Part shown: in pieces, positions 8,525 to 18,341 of the stretch
How the letters are laid out: the number at the start of each line of letters is the position of its first letter
Numbering within the stretch: position 1 is the first letter of the stretch
DNA from: Lacimicrobium sp. SS2-24
GTDB lineage: Bacteria > Pseudomonadota > Gammaproteobacteria > Enterobacterales > Alteromonadaceae
Direction of reading: 5' to 3'
Assembly (NCBI RefSeq): GCF_002201535.1
Contig: NZ_NIWW01000001.1
Coordinates: 186,001-250,000, forward strand
Length of the DNA: 64,000 nucleotides
Translations under genes and position numbers: made by a program
The notes under the pieces: generated by a model
What the model saw: only the letters and a program-made list of their open reading frames with translations
The model's database searches: none
Told to the model about the DNA's origin: nothing

Positions 8525-11500
8525 TTACGATCTGCGTGCCCCTGTCATCCTGCGCAAGGATAACAGCAGCAGTGCCCACAATCCGGCATAGATGCTGCCG
8601 CCTCCGGAGCCGCTATTCGTCTGCACCGGCCTTGGGTTGACCGTAACGGATACGGATGCCTGACTGTTAAGGCCTGTGGGATCGGTGACCGTGATGCTAA
8701 AGCCCAGGGTTGTGGCACTGCTTACCACGGGCAGCGTTATGCTGGGTTGCAACACCGACTGATTGAAACTGACCTCTGTACCTGAGGTTTGTTGCCACTG
8801 CACGCTCAATGCGTCATCGTTAGGATCCGACGCAGTAGCATTGAGTGTTAAGGTACTGCCGGATGTGCCGCTGAGCGTGGCGTTGCTCTGGTTATTAATC
8901 AATACCAACGGCGCGCCTTCAACCTGCACAACAGACTGAGAGGCGTGCTCTTCCTCTATTGCCCCGGGGTGTTCGGGCAGGGCTGAAATGATGCTAACCC
9001 CGACCGGACCACCGGCATAGGTGTCCGCCACACTGACTGCGAAGCTGAGGGTGGTTGGCGTTGCTGAACCCGCAGGCTGAGTGATCTGCCACTGCGCCCC
9101 GGTAGCGGTGAGAACATGCTCACCGCTGACGCTGTCACTGATTAGTTGTACATGTTCAGGTAATTGCGTATCGATCACATAGGTGCGGTCTTCAGACTGT
9201 GAATTGGCGGCAACCTGAATGCTGTAGGTTAATTGTTCTCCGGCCAGGATACGTTGTGATGATTGCGGAATCAGGGTGACATCATCAGACTGGCGTATCA
9301 GATCCACATTCAGCAGGCCCAGATTGCCGGGCTGTTCGGGGCTGGTGCCCAGATCGACAGCACCGTAAGCTTTACCACCATTGGTCAGTGTCTGGTTCCA
9401 TCCTAGCCTGAGTGCAAAAGGCTCTTGCAATGCCACTGAGTCAGGGCCCGTTAAGCTCAGATTGTCCTGCTGCACACCCTCAACGGTGGTGTGCAGTAGC
9501 GTGAAGTTGTCGCTTTCACCGCCGCTGCCTTGCCAGTTTTGTACTAATACCCAGTATTCTCCGGCTTCAGGCAGGCTCAGATCCACTTTCTCTATGGCTG
9601 ACGCTGTGGCACTGAGCTGAATCAGTTCCTCTTCTTGTGGTACACCGTCATTGTTTTCATCCCGGCCAACCCAAAGGTCGAGATCCGGCGCATCACTATC
9701 GATTGTCTCAACAACAAAACGCTTGGCATTAACCGGAACAGAAAAGAAAAATTCCGCTACACCGTCGCCGAGGTCATCAAACACATCATCATTGTTACTG
9801 TCTTCAGGAATGCTCTGATTAAACGACTGGGGCAATGCCAGACCATATGAGCGAACCGTCAGTTGTGTAATGGCCACACTTTCTGCCTCGTCCAGTAAGA
9901 CAGAATCAGCATTGCGTCTCGCATCAACAGTAATGCTTTGAGGCAGGGTAGTGAGTTGAGGTTTGATCGCTACCGGCATGGTCAACAGCTGACCTGTAGC
10001 GGAGGATAACTGCACACTGGCAAATACCCATTGCCCTTGCTCTGCATTGCCGGTGCTTGCTTCTATTTGCAACTGTTGTTGCTGGCCACTGGCAAGTGAA
10101 AAGGTTTGCGGTGTAACACTGAAACTGATGTCAGAGGCATCACTGACAATGTCGACCGACCAGGTATCTGCGCGGGTCGCCTCAACCGTTCTTTGCCAGC
10201 TACAACTGCCAAAACAGCGGCTGTCTGCCAGTGATGGCATATTCAGGGTCTTTGGATCGCCGCCGATATCTGGATTCGCTGCCTCGTAATCGGCAATGGC
10301 GATATCCATAATAAGGCCTGCATCGGCTGCATTGCTGACATCAAGCATGCCAGAACCCATATCGAAGGGATCTGAAGGGGTCAGGCTGTCCTCTTTAAAT
10401 GTTATGGGATTGGCACTTAACATTAACGCTGACTGGATTTGCGCGGCACTCCATTGCGGATGTAGGCCTCTGAGCAGTGCCGCGGCACCGGCAACATGGG
10501 GTGCGGCCATAGAGGTGCCACTTAAAAAGGCATAATCTGCCGGATCGGGAAACTGCTTGAAACCATCGGGTTGATCATCGGCATACGCCGACCAGATGTC
10601 CACACCGGGCGCCGCAAGGCTTGGCGTAATCACATCCGTTAAGGTGGCGTTGGGTCCGCGTGAAGTGAAGTCTGCTGCGATATTTGCCAGTTCCGGGTCT
10701 GAGCCTATTTCACTGGAGGAAATGGTTGCTGTATGGCCTGTGCCGCTGGCCAGCCAGGTGCGCAATGCTTCGCCGTCAGAGGCGTTGATATGAATGGACG
10801 GTAACACATGGTTATCTGCCACCAGGTTCTCAGCATCACCGGTGACATTGGCCAGTACCATGCCGCCGGCCCCGCCTTCTTTGACATGTTTGCCTTTATC
10901 AATCCGGGCAATTTCACCGCGGTCGCAGACCACGATTTCACCGCTGAAGGTACCCGCAGGGAATGGCTGCAAGCACTGCGCAGGGTCTCCGGAGGGATCG
11001 TTTGGATTTGTAAAGTCCCCAGCGTAGACAATGGAAGCAGTGATGCCAGAAGTCTTGGCTTCCCCCTCAATAGTAGCGGGGGCCGTGTCGCCACCGCTGA
11101 AATCCCCCAGCGTTTTACTGCTAAATACTCTGTCATGGGTGTAGGCGGCAACGTTTAGCACCCAGGGAGCCGCAGTATCAGCAGATGCCGATTCCGGATC
11201 CGGACCGCTGTTTCCGGCTGAATTGGCCACGATGATGCCGGCTTCACGGGCATTCAGAAAGGCCTGGCCCTTGCTACCCTGCCAGGGCGATATAAATGAG
11301 GCACCGATAGAATGATTAATCACATCGACACCATCGATGATTGCCTGCTCCAGGGCTGTGACAACCAGGTCGGTCCAACACCCTGCAAAATCAACGTCAT
11401 CCTCCTCACCCGGTTCACACACCTGATAGCTGATGAGATTAGCTCTTGGGGCAATGCCTGCCATGCGACTAAACGTGAAGTCCGGCATGGGATCGCCATC

Positions 11501-12352
11501 TGCATCCAGAAGCGGAACATTAAGCAGAATGTTTCCGGCTGCCGCACCCGCCACATGTGAGCCATGCCCATTATGATCTTCGCCGTCTTGGGGCGTACCC
11601 GGCGCAAATTCGTCATAACGGGAGGTGATTCTGTCGTAGCTATACACACCGATCAGTTTGTTGTTACATAGCTGAGGACTGGTCTGGCAATCACCTAAAA
11701 ATCCGCCCGCAGGATTCTGATGTTCGTAACCATCTCCCGCTTGTTGCGCAAAGGCGGGATGATCGGTATTGATGCCAGTATCTAAAATTCCAATGACAAC
11801 CCCTTCGCCCTGATAGGCCGACAGACCATTGAAACCCTCCCAGACCTGATCTGCACCGGTCCAGGCGGGGCTGGCGTCTGTCATCAGAGGTAGCTTCACA
11901 GAGCGTTCAACAAAGGCAACGTCAGGAAGAGATGCCACCTTTGCTGCTTGTTTCGGAGTAAGGCGCAGCACCATGCCATTGAGTGCATACTGAAAATCTG
12001 CCACCAGCTTGGTATGGCTAATCTCTCGCTCGATGACATGCAGCAGACTCTGTTGATGTTGTTTCAGTGCGCTGACGTATGCACGGGCTTGCGGAGAATG
12101 CACATCCAGACGTTGGCTCTGAGTGCTGTGCGAATCTTTAGCTCTTTTTGCCTCGGCAAGATGTCGCACGGCAGCGGGTTGATGCATCCTGACAATGTAA
12201 TCGTACGGCCGGTTCTTCAGACCCGGCTCTTTCACAAATTTATTCTGGATCATCGTCTGAGGCAATGGGGCGCCAGATTGGCGGGCTTCAACGCCGGGCA
12301 ACAATATGATGGTGCCAAGGGCCGTTATCAGCAAATTGCGGGGGAATGTCAT
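8525..12352 (-). CDS. Secreted S8 family serine protease with PA domain and GlyGly-CTERM-like tail
   Basis: 1275 residues. A signal peptide (about 1-23) and an I9-type inhibitor propeptide (about 50-155) precede the subtilase domain. The catalytic triad is Asp191 (ILDTG), His263 (GHGSH) and Ser614 (SGTSMAAPHVAG). A protease-associated domain is inserted at about 430-545. The remaining 600 residues contain beta-rich repeats, including a pre-peptidase C-terminal-like segment (DLWVGRDENNDG) and an Ig/cadherin-like domain. The end, SGGGSIYAGLWALLLLSLRR, is a glycine-rich, hydrophobic, basic tail of GlyGly-CTERM type, which predicts type II secretion and rhombosortase processing. It probably digests extracellular protein. 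Divergent from the bkd operon. Confidence 0.93.
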   Translation of the reverse strand: MTFPRNLLITALGTIILLPGVEARQSGAPLPQTMIQNKFVKEPGLKNRPYDYIVRMHQPAAVRHLAEAKRAKDSHSTQSQRLDVHSPQARAYVSALKQHQQSLLHVIEREISHTKLVADFQYALNGMVLRLTPKQAAKVASLPDVAFVERSVKLPLMTDASPAWTGADQVWEGFNGLSAYQGEGVVIGILDTGINTDHPAFAQQAGDGYEHQNPAGGFLGDCQTSPQLCNNKLIGVYSYDRITSRYDEFAPGTPQDGEDHNGHGSHVAGAAAGNILLNVPLLDADGDPMPDFTFSRMAGIAPRANLISYQVCEPGEEDDVDFAGCWTDLVVTALEQAIIDGVDVINHSIGASFISPWQGSKGQAFLNAREAGIIVANSAGNSGPDPESASADTAAPWVLNVAAYTHDRVFSSKTLGDFSGGDTAPATIEGEAKTSGITASIVYAGDFTNPNDPSGDPAQCLQPFPAGTFSGEIVVCDRGEIARIDKGKHVKEGGAGGMVLANVTGDAENLVADNHVLPSIHINASDGEALRTWLASGTGHTATISSSEIGSDPELANIAADFTSRGPNATLTDVITPSLAAPGVDIWSAYADDQPDGFKQFPDPADYAFLSGTSMAAPHVAGAAALLRGLHPQWSAAQIQSALMLSANPITFKEDSLTPSDPFDMGSGMLDVSNAADAGLIMDIAIADYEAANPDIGGDPKTLNMPSLADSRCFGSCSWQRTVEATRADTWSVDIVSDASDISFSVTPQTFSLASGQQQQLQIEASTGNAEQGQWVFASVQLSSATGQLLTMPVAIKPQLTTLPQSITVDARRNADSVLLDEAESVAITQLTVRSYGLALPQSFNQSIPEDSNNDDVFDDLGDGVAEFFFSVPVNAKRFVVETIDSDAPDLDLWVGRDENNDGVPQEEELIQLSATASAIEKVDLSLPEAGEYWVLVQNWQGSGGESDNFTLLHTTVEGVQQDNLSLTGPDSVALQEPFALRLGWNQTLTNGGKAYGAVDLGTSPEQPGNLGLLNVDLIRQSDDVTLIPQSSQRILAGEQLTYSIQVAANSQSEDRTYVIDTQLPEHVQLISDSVSGEHVLTATGAQWQITQPAGSATPTTLSFAVSVADTYAGGPVGVSIISALPEHPGAIEEEHASQSVVQVEGAPLVLINNQSNATLSGTSGSTLTLNATASDPNDDALSVQWQQTSGTEVSFNQSVLQPSITLPVVSSATTLGFSITVTDPTGLNSQASVSVTVNPRPVQTNSGSGGGSIYAGLWALLLLSLRRMTGARRS

Positions 12353-12474
12353 AAATCATACTCCGGAAATCGTCCGTCAGATTAGACGGTACTATTGCCC
12401 AATGATAAACAAAAAACACCGTCAAATGTTTGTACCATGTTCAGCGAATGTGGATCACTTGTTAAAATTAGGCT

Positions 12475-12523
12475 GTTTATCCTAATTAAATCTATTCAGT
12501 TGGTGTTTATATACTAATTAAAT
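12475..12523. repeat. Direct repeat in the protease/bkd divergent promoter region
   Basis: GTTTAT followed by CTAATTAAAT occurs at 12475-12491 and again at 12505-12523, with copies starting 30 bp apart (about three helical turns). Both copies are followed by TCAG. The spacing suits tandem binding of a regulator on one DNA face. The copies lie 122-170 bp upstream of bkdA1 and a similar distance from the protease start. Confidence 0.5.
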
Positions 12524-12553
12524 TCAGTGCGGCCAGCTAAAAAGCAACACCTT

Positions 12554-12578
12554 GAGGACTATCCTCTACTAGTATAGT
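12554..12578 (+). promoter_or_regulatory. Possible bkd promoter with internal dyad
   Basis: A TATAGT hexamer at 12573-12578 could be a -10 element for bkdA1. A perfect inverted repeat, GAGGA-CTA-TCCTC (12554-12566), sits just upstream where an operator would overlap the promoter. The -35 (TTGAGG at 12552) has a short 15-bp spacer, so this is tentative. Confidence 0.35.
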
Positions 12579-12644
12579 GCTCAACATTAACACCAGAGCC
12601 AGACGTCGATTTTCTCGTCGGCTCAGGAACAGCAAAGGCACATC

Positions 12645-13829
12645 ATGAAAGACAGAAATCATCTTTCTAACGTCGGTCTCGTTCACAAGGTCAGTATTAT
12701 CGAAAATGGCCTTATCGACATTCCTATGTTGCAGATTCTTAAACCCGATGGCTCGCCCCACAAGGATGCTGTCGTGCCTGATATCGATCAGGAACTGGCG
12801 CTGAAAATCTATCGCACCATGCGATTCATCCGGGTATTAGACGAGCGGATGGTGGCGGCCCAACGACAAGGGCGCATCAGTTTCTATCTTGCCAGCACCG
12901 GCGAAGAAGCCGCCAGTGTGGCCAGTGCCGCTGCCCTGGAACCACAGGACATGATCATGTCTCAGTACCGCGAGCAGGGGGCGTTGGCATTCCGTGGGTA
13001 CAGTACCGAAGCCTTTATGAATCAAATGTTCAGCAACGAGAAAGAGGCCAATAAAGGTCGTCAGATGCCGATTCATTATGGTGATAAAAGTCTCAATTTC
13101 ATGACCATATCCTCGCCTTTGGGAACGCAAATTCCGCAGGCATCAGGGTATGCGTACGGCCAGAAAATGGCGGGTGAAGAGGCGGTCACCATTTGCTATT
13201 TCGGAGAGGGAGCCGCATCGGAAGGCGATTTTCATGCCGGCCTGAATATGGCGGCGGTACTTAATTGCCCGGTCATTTTCTTTTGTCGTAACAATGGTTA
13301 CGCCATATCTACCCCCTCAGAAGAACAGTTTGCCGGGGATGGTATTGCCTCTAGGGGGCTAGGTTATGGGGTGAAAACCATTCGTGTGGATGGTAATGAT
13401 AGTTTTGCGGTTTACGCGGCAACCCAAAAAGCCAGAGCCTTAGCCCTGAAAGAAAACTGCCCGGTATTAATCGAAGCGATGACCTATCGTTTGGCGGCAC
13501 ACTCCACCTCAGATGACCCTACCGGCTATCGCTCCAAAGAAGAAGAATCAAAATGGCAGCAAAAGGATCCCATTGCGCGCCTTGGGGCCTGGTTGAAAGG
13601 CAAGGGCTGGTTAGATGAAGAGCAGGAAAACAAAGATCTCGAAACGATGCGCCAGGAAGTATTGCAAGAGCTCAAGCGAGTAGAGAAAGTGCCGGTGTGT
13701 AAAATTGACGAGATTATTGAAGATGTTTACGACACGCCGCCCTGGCACCTGAAAGAGCAGCTCAGTGAACTCAAGAAGCACATGGCCAAATACCCCGAGG
13801 CCTATCCAAAAACATCAGGGAGGCTGTAA
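12645..13829 (+). CDS. bkdA1: Branched-chain 2-oxoacid dehydrogenase E1 alpha subunit
   Basis: 394 residues. The thiamine diphosphate motif is visible as [15 protein letters not shown] ending in RNNGYAIST, and SRKEEE-like [11 protein letters not shown] is the family phosphorylation-loop region. The N-terminus ([14 protein letters not shown]) resembles the mitochondrial-type BCKDH alpha subunit rather than pyruvate dehydrogenase. With the beta subunit it decarboxylates keto acids from valine, leucine and isoleucine and transfers the acyl group to lipoyl-E2. The start ATG follows AAAGG. The stop is 2 bp before bkdA2. Confidence 0.93.
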   Translation: MKDRNHLSNVGLVHKVSIIENGLIDIPMLQILKPDGSPHKDAVVPDIDQELALKIYRTMRFIRVLDERMVAAQRQGRISFYLASTGEEAASVASAAALEPQDMIMSQYREQGALAFRGYSTEAFMNQMFSNEKEANKGRQMPIHYGDKSLNFMTISSPLGTQIPQASGYAYGQKMAGEEAVTICYFGEGAASEGDFHAGLNMAAVLNCPVIFFCRNNGYAISTPSEEQFAGDGIASRGLGYGVKTIRVDGNDSFAVYAATQKARALALKENCPVLIEAMTYRLAAHSTSDDPTGYRSKEEESKWQQKDPIARLGAWLKGKGWLDEEQENKDLETMRQEVLQELKRVEKVPVCKIDEIIEDVYDTPPWHLKEQLSELKKHMAKYPEAYPKTSGRL

Positions 13830-13831
13830 CG

Positions 13832-14809
13832 ATGGCGAAGATGAATTTATTGCAGGCAATTAATAACGCCCTGATCACAGCAATGGAAGAAAATGAAAAG
13901 GTCATGGTTTTTGGCGAAGATGTCGGTCACTTTGGTGGCGTCTTCAGGGCTACCAGTAACTTGCAGCAGCAGTTTGGTCGTGATCGGTGTTTCAATACAC
14001 CCCTGACAGAGCAGGGCATCATAGGCTTTGCAAACGGTCTGGCCTCTCAGGGTTCGGTGCCGGTGGCTGAGATTCAGTTTGGTGACTATATCTTTCCGGC
14101 TTTTGACCAAATCGTTAACGAAACCGCCAAGTGGCGTTATCGCTCCGGTGGACAGTTTAGCTGCGGCACCCTGACGATCCGTACCCCCTATGGTGGCGGT
14201 ATTGCCGGTGGACACTATCACTCTCAGTCTCCTGAAGCCTATTTTGCTCATACACCGGGACTGAAGATTGTGATGCCACGCAACCCTTATCAGGCAAAGG
14301 GACTACTACTGGCCTCTATTCGTGATGACAACCCGGTGCTGTTTATGGAGCCCAAGCGACTCTACCGTGCTTCAGTAGGGGAGGTGCCCGAAGAGGATTA
14401 TACCTTGCCATTGGGTAAGGCTGAGATCACCAAATCAGGTACAGACATTACACTGCTGGCCTGGGGCGCTCAGATGGAAGTGCTGGATAAAGCGACTGAA
14501 ATGGCCCAGAAAGAAGGTATCGATGCTGAAGTTATTGATTTACGCAGTATATTGCCCTGGGACGTGGATACGGTTTGCGAATCAGTGGTGAAAACCGGTC
14601 GGCTTTTAATCTCTCATGAAGCCCCTTTGACTGGCGGTTTTGCCAGCGAGATTGCCGCGACCGTGCAGGACAAATGCTTCCTCAATCTGGAATCGCCGAT
14701 AGCAAGAGTATGTGGTCTGGATACGCCTTATCCGCTTGCTCATGAAAAGGAATATATGCCGGATCACCTGAAGGTATTTGAAGCCATTAAACGCACTGTG
14801 CACTACTAG
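13832..14809 (+). CDS. bkdA2: Branched-chain 2-oxoacid dehydrogenase E1 beta subunit
   Basis: 325 residues of the transketolase central and C-terminal type. Visible signatures are [48 protein letters not shown] and [20 protein letters not shown], all typical of E1-beta of the BCKDH branch. It pairs with the alpha subunit to form the alpha2beta2 E1. Start spaced 2 bp after bkdA1 and stop 11 bp before the E2 gene, so one transcript is very likely. Confidence 0.95.
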   Translation: MAKMNLLQAINNALITAMEENEKVMVFGEDVGHFGGVFRATSNLQQQFGRDRCFNTPLTEQGIIGFANGLASQGSVPVAEIQFGDYIFPAFDQIVNETAKWRYRSGGQFSCGTLTIRTPYGGGIAGGHYHSQSPEAYFAHTPGLKIVMPRNPYQAKGLLLASIRDDNPVLFMEPKRLYRASVGEVPEEDYTLPLGKAEITKSGTDITLLAWGAQMEVLDKATEMAQKEGIDAEVIDLRSILPWDVDTVCESVVKTGRLLISHEAPLTGGFASEIAATVQDKCFLNLESPIARVCGLDTPYPLAHEKEYMPDHLKVFEAIKRTVHY

Positions 14810-14820
14810 GAGCCTGGTTT

Positions 14821-16452
14821 ATGAAAGACTTTATTTTACCCGATATTGGCGAAGGCATAGTGGAATGCGAACTGGTGGAGTGGCTCGTCAAAGAGGGCGA
14901 CAAGATTGAAGAAGATCAGCCCGTTGCTGATGTCATGACCGACAAGGCTCTGGTACAGATTCCAGCGATGGATACAGGCGTGGTGAAGAAGCTCTACTAC
15001 CAAAAAGGTGAAATCGCCAAAGTCCACGAGCCGCTGTTCGCCATGGAGGTGGAAGATGACACCGACGGTCAGGATGAAAGCCAAACACAACCCGAGCCTC
15101 AACAGGCTAAAACCGAAAGCGCCAAGACCACAGCCCAGCCCGAATCTGGCAATAGGGGAAAGCAGACCGAAGATTTTATCCTGCCGGACATCGGAGAGGG
15201 AATCGTTGAGTGTGAACTGGTTGAATGGCTGGTTGAGGAAGGCGATATCATTGAAGAAGACCAGCCTGTTGCGGATGTGATGACGGACAAAGCGCTGGTA
15301 CAGATACCGTCTAAATTTAACGGCAAAGTACTCAAGCGTTATTATCAAAAAGGGGAAATCGCCAGGGTTCATGAGCCACTGTTTGCCATTGAAGTGGATG
15401 CCGAGACAGATACTTCAGAACAAAACACCGCCGCACCGGTTTCAGCAAACCATCATGATCAGGCGCAGACTGAACGGCCAGTCGTACCGGGTAAGACCCA
15501 GTCCGATGAAAAATTCCCCGGCGGAGACTTTGACCCTGACCCTGCACCACCGGGTAAGGCGCTGGCCAGCCCCGCTGTCAGGCGTTTGGCCAGAGAAATG
15601 GATGTGGATTTAACCAAGGTCAAAGGAAGCGGTAAAAAAGGCCGTGTGATGAAACAGGACCTGTACAAGCTGGATGCGCCTGCAGCCGCCACTGAAACGC
15701 CAGCAGAAAGAGCACCAGAAGCAAAAGCCTCGGGCATAGCGCAAGGGGGAACAAGGGTGGAGCCTATTCGTGGTGTGCGCGCCGCCATGGCGAAACAAAT
15801 GTCTGCTTCGGTATTCAGTATTCCGCACTTCAGTGTCAGTGATGAGATTGAAATGGACGCCCTGATGGCGGCGCGTGCACAACTTAAGCCTGAGTTTGAG
15901 AAACAGGGCGTGAAGCTCAGCTTTATGCCTTTTATTATCAAAGCCATGTCACTGGCACTGAAACAGTTTCCTATCGTCAACGCGCAGGTCAACGAGGATT
16001 GCACTGAACTCACGTACTTCGATGACCATAATATTGGCATGGCAGTGGACTCGAAAATTGGTCTGCTGGTGCCTAATATTAAAGGCGTTCAACACCTCAG
16101 CCTGTTTGAAGTGGCGAAAGAGGCCAACCGTTTGATTGAGCAGGCCCGGGAAGGGCGCTTAGGCGGCGCAGATCTCAAAGGCGGCACCATCAGTATTTCT
16201 AATGTAGGTGTGATTGGTGGTACGGTGGCGACTCCCGTCATCAACAAGCCCGAATCAGCCATTGTGGCGTTGGGTAAAATTCAGCGTTTACCGCGCTTTG
16301 ACGAACAGGATAATGTCAAAGCCGTGAATATTATGCACATCAGCTGGTCCGGGGATCACCGCATTATTGACGGCGCCACCATGGTGCGCTTCAGCAATCT
16401 GTGGAAATCCTATCTGGAGAATCCGCTGACAATGCTATCGCAGCTGAAGTAA
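14821..16452 (+). CDS. bkdB: Dihydrolipoamide acyltransferase E2 of the branched-chain complex, two lipoyl domains
   Basis: 543 residues. Two lipoyl domains (about 1-78 and 116-195) each carry the lipoylation site MTDKALVQIP (Lys42, Lys157). A charged Ala/Pro/Gln linker separates them. The peripheral subunit-binding domain is at about 249-286 (ASPAVRRLAREMDVDL). The catalytic acyltransferase domain follows, with the active site DHRIIDG at 512-518 (His513). It passes acyl groups from E1 to CoA. Most bacterial BkdB proteins have one lipoyl domain, so the duplication is notable. No E3 (lpd) gene follows; E3 is presumably shared with other complexes. Confidence 0.94.
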   Translation: MKDFILPDIGEGIVECELVEWLVKEGDKIEEDQPVADVMTDKALVQIPAMDTGVVKKLYYQKGEIAKVHEPLFAMEVEDDTDGQDESQTQPEPQQAKTESAKTTAQPESGNRGKQTEDFILPDIGEGIVECELVEWLVEEGDIIEEDQPVADVMTDKALVQIPSKFNGKVLKRYYQKGEIARVHEPLFAIEVDAETDTSEQNTAAPVSANHHDQAQTERPVVPGKTQSDEKFPGGDFDPDPAPPGKALASPAVRRLAREMDVDLTKVKGSGKKGRVMKQDLYKLDAPAAATETPAERAPEAKASGIAQGGTRVEPIRGVRAAMAKQMSASVFSIPHFSVSDEIEMDALMAARAQLKPEFEKQGVKLSFMPFIIKAMSLALKQFPIVNAQVNEDCTELTYFDDHNIGMAVDSKIGLLVPNIKGVQHLSLFEVAKEANRLIEQAREGRLGGADLKGGTISISNVGVIGGTVATPVINKPESAIVALGKIQRLPRFDEQDNVKAVNIMHISWSGDHRIIDGATMVRFSNLWKSYLENPLTMLSQLK

Positions 16453-16470
16453 CGCTACATATCTTGCCAA

Positions 16471-16494
16471 AGCCCGCACATCGCGGGCTTTTAT
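16471..16494 (+). terminator. Rho-independent terminator after bkdB
   Basis: Stem AGCCCGC / GCGGGCT with the five-base loop ACATC, followed by TTTTATTTG, 18 bp after the bkdB stop. Confidence 0.85.
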
Positions 16495-16644
16495 TTGAGT
16501 CGATAGGGTGACAGCTTCGTGTCCTTAAAGGCTTTGCCGTTATTGGATAAGCTCCATGCACTAATCGGAACGAAACAGGCTATAACGGCATAAATATAAG
16601 AGACGTTTGATTGAGTCGCCAGATATCGCAATTGTCAGAGCATT

Positions 16645-17004
16645 TTAGTCCTCTTTAAGCACGCCAATCTGATAACGGGCCATCATATCCCAGGCCATCT
16701 GACTGTGATTATTGCCATAGCCTTTGGTCTTCATGCCCTCTGTGGCCTCATTTCCGCACCAGTTTGCCATAACAATGGCAGGGGCTGGATGTTTGGGAAT
16801 ATAATCGCTGAAATCGTACACCCGGCTTTCAATCACCATCCAGCAATCTTCAGTGGTATTATGCTTGGCCACTTCCGCCAGGGTATAGCCTGGCTTTTCC
16901 TCTGCAGCATCTGATGGGGTTACAGGCACAAGCCAGAATAGCATCAGCAATGTGCCGACACAGGACCAGAAGGCAACAAAGGCGGCAAATCCAACTTGTT
17001 TCAT
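16645..17004 (-). CDS. Membrane-anchored cytochrome b5-like haem protein
   Basis: 119 residues. An N-terminal hydrophobic segment (about 7-28) is either an uncleaved anchor or a signal peptide. The b5 domain runs from about 39 to 117: YTLAEVAKHNTTEDCWMVI, VYDFSDYIPKHP and NNHSQMAW. The two haem ligands should be His72 and His100. The classical HPGG is changed to HPAP and the following segment is Cys-containing (NWCGNEATEG), so it is a divergent member. It is the last gene of the four-gene electron transfer operon, 11 bp after the flavohaem reductase. I infer a periplasmic electron shuttle. Confidence 0.85.
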   Translation of the reverse strand: MKQVGFAAFVAFWSCVGTLLMLFWLVPVTPSDAAEEKPGYTLAEVAKHNTTEDCWMVIESRVYDFSDYIPKHPAPAIVMANWCGNEATEGMKTKGYGNNHSQMAWDMMARYQIGVLKED

Positions 17005-17015
17005 TTTGTTTCTCC

Positions 17016-18341
17016 TTACGATAGTACAAATTCTTCAGTGGTGATGCGACTTAGTGGTACACCGGCATCCGTTAGTATTCTGCGGCTACTGTCAATCAGC
17101 GGCACTGGACCACATATATAGACTTCTCTGTGGTTAAAATCGGGACAATGTTGTTTAACAAAATAGCTATTAAGAGGGCCTTGCTGGTAAAAAAAGTGGG
17201 GGGTAAAGCTTAAGCCGGAAATGGTATTAGACAATTTTTGTAGTTCATCGCCGAATACCAGCCTTGCTTCATCCTGTACACAATAAATAAGATGAACATT
17301 CACATCCTCATTGAGCCTGGCATGGTGCCTGAGCCGCGCCAGAAAAGGAGTAATGCCGATGCCTCCGGCAATCCATAACTCCGCCTGATTCGCACTAGCC
17401 TTAGGATCAAAAAAGCGACCATAGGGACCCTCTACACTGACTTCTGTATTAATGGCAAGGTTTTGCAGTGCCCGGCTGCCGTCACCCAGTGCTTTGATGG
17501 CCATACGCAGGGTCGGTTCACAAGGCGACGATGAAAGGGTATAGGGATGTTCTTCGTTGTTGCCGGACTCCAGCTCGCGGCAAAAGGGGGTCAGATAAAC
17601 AAACTGGCCCGGCTGGTATTTCAGATGAGCCCGCAGAGGCTGTAGCGTCAGTTCCACTACATTATTCGCCGGGTGAGTAACTTCCGTTACCTTATAGGGC
17701 AGGCGACCGCGCCAGCGTGAAAATATCCAGCGGTAACCAATAGCACCAAGGGCCATCAAGGCCAGCAGCCCCCAGACAGCATTTCCCCAATGGCCGGGTA
17801 AGGTGCGACTGAGCATCAGCGTATGCACCAGGGCAAATACTACCGTGACACCACTTAAGTTGTGCATCCATTTCCAGCGCTGATAATCAGGCTTGCCGAA
17901 AAAGGCAAACGTCGGGGCCATAAAGATCATTAAGGCGATAAGTGCCACCCAGCCCCAAAGCACGGCTGACTGTGATGAGAACAGTGTATAAACTGCTGCG
18001 TCCATAGAGATCTCCGCAGCGGCAAAAGCGAGTAATAAGGGATGGGTAAGGATCATCAAAAAGCCGGTGGCGCCTAGCTGATGGTGCAGCTTCCACAATT
18101 TAGTCAGTCCGCCAAAGGGTTGATCAAATCCCGGTACCCGGCAGCACAGTATGGCGGCCACCAACAATAATGCCATCCCCCAGATGCCGGTCAGACGCCC
18201 CAGCACATTCAACAGCGCCCCGGCAGATGAAAAATCTGCAGCGGTGATAAATAACAAGGCTAAAAGGCCGGGCAGAATGGCCAGTGTGAGGGTGAAGGTT
18301 TTAAGTTTCGAGGGTATCACTGGTGCTGCCTTAATATTCAT
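17016..18341 (-). CDS. Ferric-reductase-like transmembrane flavohaem NAD(P)H oxidoreductase
   Basis: 441 residues. About 205 N-terminal residues form six membrane segments of the ferric reductase/NOX type, with two histidine pairs spaced 13 apart (His87/His100, His160/His173) suited to bind two b haems across the membrane. The C-terminal half is a ferredoxin-NADP reductase module: FAD site HPYTLSS (265-271), nucleotide loop GGIGITPF (326-333) and YICGP near the end. No 2Fe-2S domain is present. It should take electrons from cytoplasmic NAD(P)H to the periplasmic side. The start overlaps the end of the MtrB-like gene by 11 bp. Confidence 0.9.
   Translation of the reverse strand: MNIKAAPVIPSKLKTFTLTLAILPGLLALLFITAADFSSAGALLNVLGRLTGIWGMALLLVAAILCCRVPGFDQPFGGLTKLWKLHHQLGATGFLMILTHPLLLAFAAAEISMDAAVYTLFSSQSAVLWGWVALIALMIFMAPTFAFFGKPDYQRWKWMHNLSGVTVVFALVHTLMLSRTLPGHWGNAVWGLLALMALGAIGYRWIFSRWRGRLPYKVTEVTHPANNVVELTLQPLRAHLKYQPGQFVYLTPFCRELESGNNEEHPYTLSSSPCEPTLRMAIKALGDGSRALQNLAINTEVSVEGPYGRFFDPKASANQAELWIAGGIGITPFLARLRHHARLNEDVNVHLIYCVQDEARLVFGDELQKLSNTISGLSFTPHFFYQQGPLNSYFVKQHCPDFNHREVYICGPVPLIDSSRRILTDAGVPLSRITTEEFVLS

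Noticed and set aside
15459-16040. 193-codon minus-strand frame over bkdB
   Set aside because: Shadow of the lipoyl/E2 gene; no RBS or family signal.
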